From Treponema sp. (GTDB lineage: Bacteria > Spirochaetota > Spirochaetia > Treponematales > Treponemataceae), in the NCBI GenBank assembly GCA_021442965.1, contig JABUUX010000401.1, forward strand, positions 1 through 10,873: a stretch of DNA of 10,873 bases, in the 5' to 3' direction. The translations under genes and the position numbers were made by a program. Below the pieces are notes generated by a model. The model was given only the letters and a program-made list of their open reading frames with translations. It made no database searches and was not told where the DNA came from. Positions 6,586 to 10,873 of this stretch are shown here, piece by piece. Each line of letters begins with the position of its first letter. Position 1 is the stretch's first letter.

Positions 6586-6638
6586 TATCCACCCTCCTAA
6601 TATTATATAGTAAAACTTATGAAAAAGACAGTGGATAG
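6585..6638. promoter_or_regulatory. Two inverted DnaA-box-like sites between parC and the RSH gene
   Basis: TTATCCACC at 6585-6593 on the plus strand matches the consensus DnaA box TTATCCACA at eight of nine positions. CTATCCACT on the minus strand (6638-6630) matches seven of nine. The pair is inverted and brackets the parC -10. Either could be chance in A+T-rich DNA, the second especially. There is no cluster of boxes as at an origin, so regulatory binding rather than replication initiation would be the hypothesis. Confidence 0.3.
6602..6607 (-). promoter_or_regulatory. Predicted -10 element of the parC operon
   Basis: A perfect TATAAT on the minus strand sits in the divergent gap, 55 bp before the parC ATG. 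No convincing -35 is visible at 16-18 bp spacing (the sequence there is TGTCTT-like). Placement fits a start of the long minus-strand transcript near 6595. Confidence 0.5.
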
Positions 6639-6652
6639 TTTTGTGTTTTTTT

Positions 6653-6661
6653 TGTTATATT
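6653..6661 (+). promoter_or_regulatory. Predicted extended -10 of the RSH gene (leaderless transcript)
   Basis: TGTTATATT is an extended -10 (TGn plus TATATT) whose last base lies 6 nt before the RSH ATG. The expected initiation site is at or next to the A of that ATG. There is no ribosome site upstream, and an in-frame TAG two codons before the ATG rules out a longer protein. Together these predict a leaderless mRNA. No clear -35 is seen. Confidence 0.45.
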
Positions 6662-6667
6662 TAGTTT

Positions 6668-8419
6668 ATGGATAAAGCGGTATTTAAAAGTAATTTGAAT
6701 CATCCGGAAGAGCTTCTTTCTGAATTTTTTTCTGCATTTGATTATTTTTCTGAAGAAGAAAGAAATAATATTTCAAAAGCTTGGTTCTATTTGTTAGATT
6801 TGTGTAAAAATGATTCTGAAGTTTATGTGCATGCTCTTAGAGTTGCTTATATTCTTGCACAGAATAAGCTGGACTCTGATACAATTATTGCAGCAATATG
6901 TCATGCTGCGGTTTCTTTGGGAGTTTTACCAGAAGAGCTGGAAAAAGATATAGGTGAAAATGCTGCCAGAATTGTTTTAGGGGCTTCAAAAATTTCATTT
7001 TTTTCAAAGGCTTCCAACACAAGTCATCAGGCTGATTCCATTAGGAAAATGATGTTTGCACTTTCCGATGATGTAAGAATTATTCTTTTGAAACTTGCAG
7101 ACCGGTTAGATAAAATGCGGAATTTACGAACCATGGAAACTGAAAATCAGAAAGCGGTAGCAGAAGAAGTAATTGAAATTTGGGCACCGCTTGCAGACAG
7201 ACTTGGAATGCAGGCAGAAAAAAATGAACTGGAAGATTTAAGTTTAAAATACACTAATCCAGACGTGTTTCATCAGATTAAGGATATTGTATCCCAGAAG
7301 CAGGAAGAACGTGCTCAGTATTTAAAATCGGCTGTAGAACGAATAAAAGAACGTGCATGGAAGCAAAATATTGAAGTGACTATTTCAAGCAGGGCAAAAC
7401 ATTTTTATTCAATTTATCAGAAGATGAGAAAAAGAAATGTTGAAGCCGGAGAACTTTTTGACCTTTTGGCATTAAGAATCATCTGTAATACAACTACAGA
7501 ATGTTACACTCTTATAGGGATTGTTCATGAGATGTGGACACCACTGGACGGTCGGTTTAAGGATTATATAGCTGTTCCTAAAGCAAATGGGTATCAGTCT
7601 TTACATACAACTGTAATGTGTCAGGGACGTCCGCTAGAAATTCAAGTGCGGACAAAAGAGATGCATAACATGGCAGAACATGGGGTTGCAAGTCACTGGC
7701 TTTATAAAAAGGGGACAAATAAAGATAATGTAACTGAAAGTCAGCTAGGCATTTTTAATCAGCTTCAGGAACTTAAGAAAAATAATTTTTCTAATGATAG
7801 TTTTTATACAGAGTTAAAGAATGAACTCTTAAAAGATGAGATTTATGTTTTTACTCCTAAAGGGGATGTTGTTCATCTACCAATGGGTGCAAATGCTATA
7901 GACTTTGCTTATGCAATTCATTCCGGTGTAGGAGAAAAAATTTGCGGAGCTAAGGCAGATGGAAAAATTATAAGCCTTGATGAGCCGCTTAAGAATACTC
8001 AGATTATTGAGGTTATGACAAATCCTCAGTGTCATCCTACAGAAGCTCAGTATAAGATTGCTAAAACTTCAAAAGCCAGACAGAAAATTCATTCATGGCT
8101 TACGTTGAATAACGTAGACTTTTTTGATGAGCGGAAAGAGCCTAAAGTTGAAGAAAAACATGTTCATCATCGTCCAAAAGGAAATTTGAAGGAAGGTGAA
8201 TCTCATATTCCTCATGTAGATGGAATTAGAATAGGAAACAGTTCAAATTTTGTTTTTTCTTTTGCAAAATGTTGTACACCAAAATATCCTGAACCTATTG
8301 TAGCCTATCTTTCCAGACTTAAGGGGATGGTAGTTCACAGAAAAGATTGTTTTGTATATCAGCTTATAAGAAATAAAGAAGAACGTTCATTAGATGTTGA
8401 GTGGGATTTGCCCAAATAA
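6668..8419 (+). CDS. RelA/SpoT homologue: (p)ppGpp synthetase with degenerate hydrolase domain and no ACT domain
   Basis: 583 residues. Domain order: degenerate HD hydrolase (about 45-195), synthetase (about 238-350), TGS (about 390-451), and the conserved-Cys/zinc-finger-like domain (about 520-565, with CC 535-536, H557 and C561). The usual C-terminal ACT/RRM domain is absent; full-length relatives have about 700 or more residues. The synthetase looks intact: RAKHFYSIYQKM (242-253), D265 in FDLLALR, RFKD (296-299), NGYQSLHTT, and E324 in EIQVRT. The HD domain keeps H55, H79 and D145 but replaces the HD-motif Asp by A80, the catalytic ED pair by S83-L84, and the conserved Asn by K149. It should therefore make but not degrade (p)ppGpp. 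RFKD is normally the mark of bifunctional enzymes. Divergent from parC and probably monocistronic. Confidence 0.93.
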   Translation: MDKAVFKSNLNHPEELLSEFFSAFDYFSEEERNNISKAWFYLLDLCKNDSEVYVHALRVAYILAQNKLDSDTIIAAICHAAVSLGVLPEELEKDIGENAARIVLGASKISFFSKASNTSHQADSIRKMMFALSDDVRIILLKLADRLDKMRNLRTMETENQKAVAEEVIEIWAPLADRLGMQAEKNELEDLSLKYTNPDVFHQIKDIVSQKQEERAQYLKSAVERIKERAWKQNIEVTISSRAKHFYSIYQKMRKRNVEAGELFDLLALRIICNTTTECYTLIGIVHEMWTPLDGRFKDYIAVPKANGYQSLHTTVMCQGRPLEIQVRTKEMHNMAEHGVASHWLYKKGTNKDNVTESQLGIFNQLQELKKNNFSNDSFYTELKNELLKDEIYVFTPKGDVVHLPMGANAIDFAYAIHSGVGEKICGAKADGKIISLDEPLKNTQIIEVMTNPQCHPTEAQYKIAKTSKARQKIHSWLTLNNVDFFDERKEPKVEEKHVHHRPKGNLKEGESHIPHVDGIRIGNSSNFVFSFAKCCTPKYPEPIVAYLSRLKGMVVHRKDCFVYQLIRNKEERSLDVEWDLPK

Positions 8420-8421
8420 AA

Positions 8422-8456
8422 ATCCCCCTTTTACATTTTTGCAGTAAAAGGGGGAT
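8422..8456 (-). terminator. Intrinsic terminator between the converging RSH gene and the 654-residue gene
   Basis: A perfect 13-bp stem ATCCCCCTTTTAC (8422-8434) / GTAAAAGGGGGAT (8444-8456) has a 9-nt loop. Read on the minus strand, the stem is followed by TTTTTATTT, a good U-tract, so it should end the transcript of the gene at 8480-10444. On the plus strand it is followed by GTGTAAAAAG, with no U-tract, so it is poor for the RSH gene. A weaker alternative hairpin, GATGTG (8454-8459) / CACATC (8472-8477) followed by TTTT, might serve the plus strand and would compete with the first. Confidence 0.8.
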
Positions 8457-8479
8457 GTGTAAAAAGTGAGGCACATCTT

Positions 8480-10444
8480 TTAGTTTGCTCTTTTCATGTA
8501 AGCGGCTTTAATGGCATCTGCAAAGAGTTTATTCTGGTCATTTCTTTCCTGAACAGAGAATTGAGGTTTTCCGTCTTCTCTTGAAACACGGTAAATATCC
8601 ATTGGATCCCTTGAATAAGCAGGACTGTCAGGATTGTTCAGCCACCAGTCTAAGACTGCAACAAAGCAAAGTGTATATTTAAGAAGGTTTGCATTTGTAG
8701 CATTTGTATTTGCAGTTTTATTTTGGGCTCCCAACAGTACATCCAAACGTTTTGATACTTCATTTGTAATGTCAAACTTGTAGTGATCCCATGGATTTGC
8801 TATAAGGCTTACAGAACCTTTTGAACTTGCATTTTTGTCACACTCATTTACAACCAGTGTAAGGTATTTTCTTGCAAAGTCAGTGCGCATAAAAAGTGGT
8901 TTGTATTTGCTTTCATCTGTTGGTCTTTCCAATAAAAGCTGGTCGAATTTGAAAGAGGGCAGAAAGTGATACGTTGTCTGCCATAATAAACTTGTATATA
9001 TTTTCTTTCCAAATTGTGAAGTAGGAAAGTCAGGCTGTGAATATGTAGAGTTTACCAAATCTTTTAAAGGATCAAAATAAAGTTTACCAAAAGTATCTTC
9101 GCGGTAAGCTGACCAGTCGTTAAGAATGTCATATATTGTTTCAGCTCCCTGCTTTGTGTTGTCAGGAACGATGAATCTGATGTTTCTAAGCCCCTGAAAA
9201 CAGTCCTCAATAATTCTGTGCAGAACCATTGTAATTTGTAACGGGTTTTTTGGAGAAAGCATATTGAAGCCTTCAGAAAATTTATATAAAGGCTGGAAAT
9301 AAGGAAACATGTCTGGACTGGAATCCAAGTTTGAAAATCCTGCTTCAGGAAAAAGTCTTTCCAAAAGTTTAAGACCTGTAAGAACAGTACCGTCTTTTGC
9401 TCCCTTTTGCTGAACCGGGACTGATTTTTTTTCTTCTTTTTTTTCTTCCTTTTTTTCTTTTTCGGGAAGAAGAAGATCAAATTTGTGCAGTTCTTCAAAC
9501 TTTAAAATTTCTGCAATCTGTGAATGGAAAAAATCATCCGGAGTGTAAAAACCGTCACCGCACATTCTTAAAAGCAGCGGATAACATTTGCGGATAATTT
9601 CATTGTTTATGTAAAGCCACTGTGTTATGGCCTGTTTTGCCATATCTGAAAGTTTGTCTTTTGGAGCGTCCGGATATGCACATTCATCGTTATAAATTTC
9701 TTTGATGAGTTTTGGAATTTTTGTGTCTCCGTAGTAATAAACTGTTATAAGTGGTTTATAAATGGCACGAATAAATGGAATAAGGTCTTGAACCAGTAGA
9801 GGTTCGTTTATATCTGCAAGTGCATTGTATTCGTATTTTATAGGCTGCATAGTCCAGCCGGCAACCATACGCAGAAATTTAAATTTTACTTCGGTGCCGT
9901 TTACAATTTTTGCTTTATAGGTGGCAGGGGAAATCTGAATCATTGTTTTAATTACAGTAATAAAGTTTTCCATATTTGCAATGTGATTTTTCAGATTGTG
10001 TTCATAAAAAGCCGGAATAATTTTTTCTGTCCCGTTTTTTGTGAAGTTCAGTACAAAATTAAAAATCCCGTAATTTGGTTTAATCTGATATTCGTAAGAC
10101 ATCATTGTTTTATTAATCAGATTAACAGCCTTCTTTGGCAAAGCAGGCAGCTCTTCCTTAATTCTTCTTTTTCCTGGTGCTGCGATTCCATTTCCTGCTG
10201 TTGTATTTGTACTCATTGATGAGCCTCCTGAGCTCTGGTTTCTGACAATTCTTCCCGTATTTTTACCTTGTGAGTTTTGTGTGCTTGATGAAGATGAAGA
10301 TTTTTCGTAGAAAACTTCACCGCCTAGTTTTTCGGCCATTTCTTTTGCTTCAACTGCACTTAGATCCCCGATGTTTTTTCGGGTTTTATCTAACGTACCG
10401 GGCTCCCAGTCTGCAGTTTTGCTTTTAGATATATCATCAGACAT
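8480..10444 (-). CDS. Conserved-looking hypothetical protein, 654 residues, probably cytoplasmic
   Basis: I do not recognise the family. There is no signal peptide or transmembrane segment. Residues 10-48 form a small charged unit (DLSAVEAKEMAEKLGGEVFYEK at its end). A Ser/Gly/Asn-rich linker follows (49-90, with six consecutive Ser at 49-54). A first helical domain (about 95-327) is rich in aromatic residues and contains GWTMQPIKYEYN (196-207) and KPLITVYYYGD (230-240). A Lys/Glu tract (about 328-340) links it to a second helical domain (about 352-654) with LLWQTTYHFLP (486-496) and LDWWLNNPDSPAY (598-610). The ATG has GGAGG 5 nt upstream. It lies 15 bp after the DUF2804-like gene and probably shares its transcript. 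The two-lobe, two-linker layout suggests a scaffold or regulatory protein, but that is a guess. It is possibly a treponeme-restricted family. Confidence 0.85.
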   Translation of the reverse strand: MSDDISKSKTADWEPGTLDKTRKNIGDLSAVEAKEMAEKLGGEVFYEKSSSSSSTQNSQGKNTGRIVRNQSSGGSSMSTNTTAGNGIAAPGKRRIKEELPALPKKAVNLINKTMMSYEYQIKPNYGIFNFVLNFTKNGTEKIIPAFYEHNLKNHIANMENFITVIKTMIQISPATYKAKIVNGTEVKFKFLRMVAGWTMQPIKYEYNALADINEPLLVQDLIPFIRAIYKPLITVYYYGDTKIPKLIKEIYNDECAYPDAPKDKLSDMAKQAITQWLYINNEIIRKCYPLLLRMCGDGFYTPDDFFHSQIAEILKFEELHKFDLLLPEKEKKEEKKEEKKSVPVQQKGAKDGTVLTGLKLLERLFPEAGFSNLDSSPDMFPYFQPLYKFSEGFNMLSPKNPLQITMVLHRIIEDCFQGLRNIRFIVPDNTKQGAETIYDILNDWSAYREDTFGKLYFDPLKDLVNSTYSQPDFPTSQFGKKIYTSLLWQTTYHFLPSFKFDQLLLERPTDESKYKPLFMRTDFARKYLTLVVNECDKNASSKGSVSLIANPWDHYKFDITNEVSKRLDVLLGAQNKTANTNATNANLLKYTLCFVAVLDWWLNNPDSPAYSRDPMDIYRVSREDGKPQFSVQERNDQNKLFADAIKAAYMKRAN

Positions 10445-10459
10445 GATATCCTCCGTTTA

Positions 10460-10873
10460 TCAGGTTCGGACAATGTTTTTAAAAACAAGTCCCGGGAATT
10501 TTTTAAGATAAATTTTTTCACCGTCTTTTGTTGCCAAAACTCCTTCATAAGTGCCGTAAATTGCTGTCTGTTCAGTTCTGGAAACAATGACGTTTGTAAC
10601 TCTGTGTTTAATGGACACTGGTGTAAAAGTTAAATCAACCATGCTTTCTGTGTCCTGAATAATCCATGTTTTGGAAGTTCCAAAAGGATGTGTAATAACA
10701 ACTGATGGAAGAGGTGTAGCTTTACCGTCAATAATAAGAACATTTGAGTTATATTTATCGGCATCAGAAGCATCAATATTTGTGTATGCAAGATTGAATA
10801 CAAGTTTTTTGTTTTGAACTACTCCAAGCCCTTCTGCCATTTCATAGGCTGTGTGTGATTTATAATATGCACG
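10460..10873 (-). CDS. DUF2804-like protein, C-terminal part (partial at window edge)
   Basis: The frame stays open to the right edge: the residues before the first internal Met read RAYYKSHTAYE and continue directly into MAEGLGVVQNKKL. That Met at 10840 is therefore internal and the true start lies outside. 138 residues are visible. The pattern of a GLG motif, an N-Asn-rich strand, IIDGKATPLPSVV, WIIQDTESMVDLTFTP (about 70-85 of the visible part), IYGTYEGVL and a final DGEKIYL...G resembles the C-terminal half of DUF2804 proteins, which are all-beta and uncharacterised. The assignment is from memory of the family pattern and needs a profile search. It precedes the 654-residue gene by 15 bp in the same direction, so the two are likely co-transcribed. 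Confidence 0.65.
   Translation of the reverse strand, partial: RAYYKSHTAYEMAEGLGVVQNKKLVFNLAYTNIDASDADKYNSNVLIIDGKATPLPSVVITHPFGTSKTWIIQDTESMVDLTFTPVSIKHRVTNVIVSRTEQTAIYGTYEGVLATKDGEKIYLKKFPGLVFKNIVRT

Noticed and set aside
6547..6667. Replication origin, because of DnaA-like boxes next to A+T-rich DNA
   Set aside because: There are only two imperfect boxes, no cluster, no dnaA/dnaN neighbours and no clear unwinding element; a regulatory role is the most that can be proposed.
9064..9498. Minus-strand frame with a long Lys-rich run
   Set aside because: It is the shifted reading of the Lys/Glu linker of the 654-residue gene; the Lys run comes from its A-rich coding strand. It has no ribosome site and no protein-like composition.
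10390..10587. Minus-strand frame of 65 codons bridging the two right-hand genes
   Set aside because: It overlaps both the DUF2804-like gene and the start of the 654-residue gene in another frame, both of which have stronger support.
10838..10840. ATG as the true start of the DUF2804-like gene
   Set aside because: The frame is open upstream to the window edge with family-like residues (SHTAYE before MAEGLG), and there is no ribosome site; the gene is partial.

Overview
The window is A+T-rich, tightly packed bacterial chromosome. It most likely comes from a spirochaete of the Treponema group. That assignment is inferred from the compact ParC-type topoisomerase subunit, from the treponeme look of several unassigned proteins and from the low-GC coding style; no rRNA or other firm marker is present. 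There are no mobile elements, tRNAs or CRISPR arrays.

Layout. (1) Bases 1-84 are the 3' end of a plus-strand gene. It is followed by a compact set of nested inverted repeats (86-151) and a strong bidirectional terminator (185-226). (2) Bases 225-6546 hold seven minus-strand genes with gaps of 42 bp or less and two overlaps, so they are probably one operon. In transcription order they are parC, a YigZ/IMPACT-family gene, a flavin reductase-rubredoxin fusion (Hrb type), rsmE, an HExxH putative metallopeptidase, an exported Ser/Pro-rich protein and rsmG. The operon starts at a divergent promoter region and ends at the 185-226 terminator. (3) Bases 6547-6667 separate parC from the divergent RelA/SpoT homologue. 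They hold a -10 for parC, an extended -10 that predicts a leaderless RSH mRNA, and two DnaA-box-like sites. (4) Bases 6668-8419 encode a plus-strand (p)ppGpp synthetase whose hydrolase domain has lost key residues and which lacks the ACT domain. (5) A hairpin at 8422-8456 separates it from a converging minus-strand pair: a 654-residue protein of unknown function (8480-10444) and, 15 bp upstream, a partial DUF2804-like gene that runs off the window.

How the genes fit together. The operon mixes housekeeping functions: chromosome decatenation (ParC), two 16S rRNA methyltransferases (RsmE and RsmG), a probable redox detoxification protein (Hrb), and a metallopeptidase-like/exported protein pair whose reading frames overlap. 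The divergent alarmone synthetase would connect the region to growth-rate control, and the DnaA-like sites could connect it to the replication cycle; both links are inference. The points most worth a second look are the degenerate HD domain of the RSH, the nested-hairpin element at 86-151, the HExxH/exported pair, and the uncharacterised 654-residue protein with its DUF2804-like partner.
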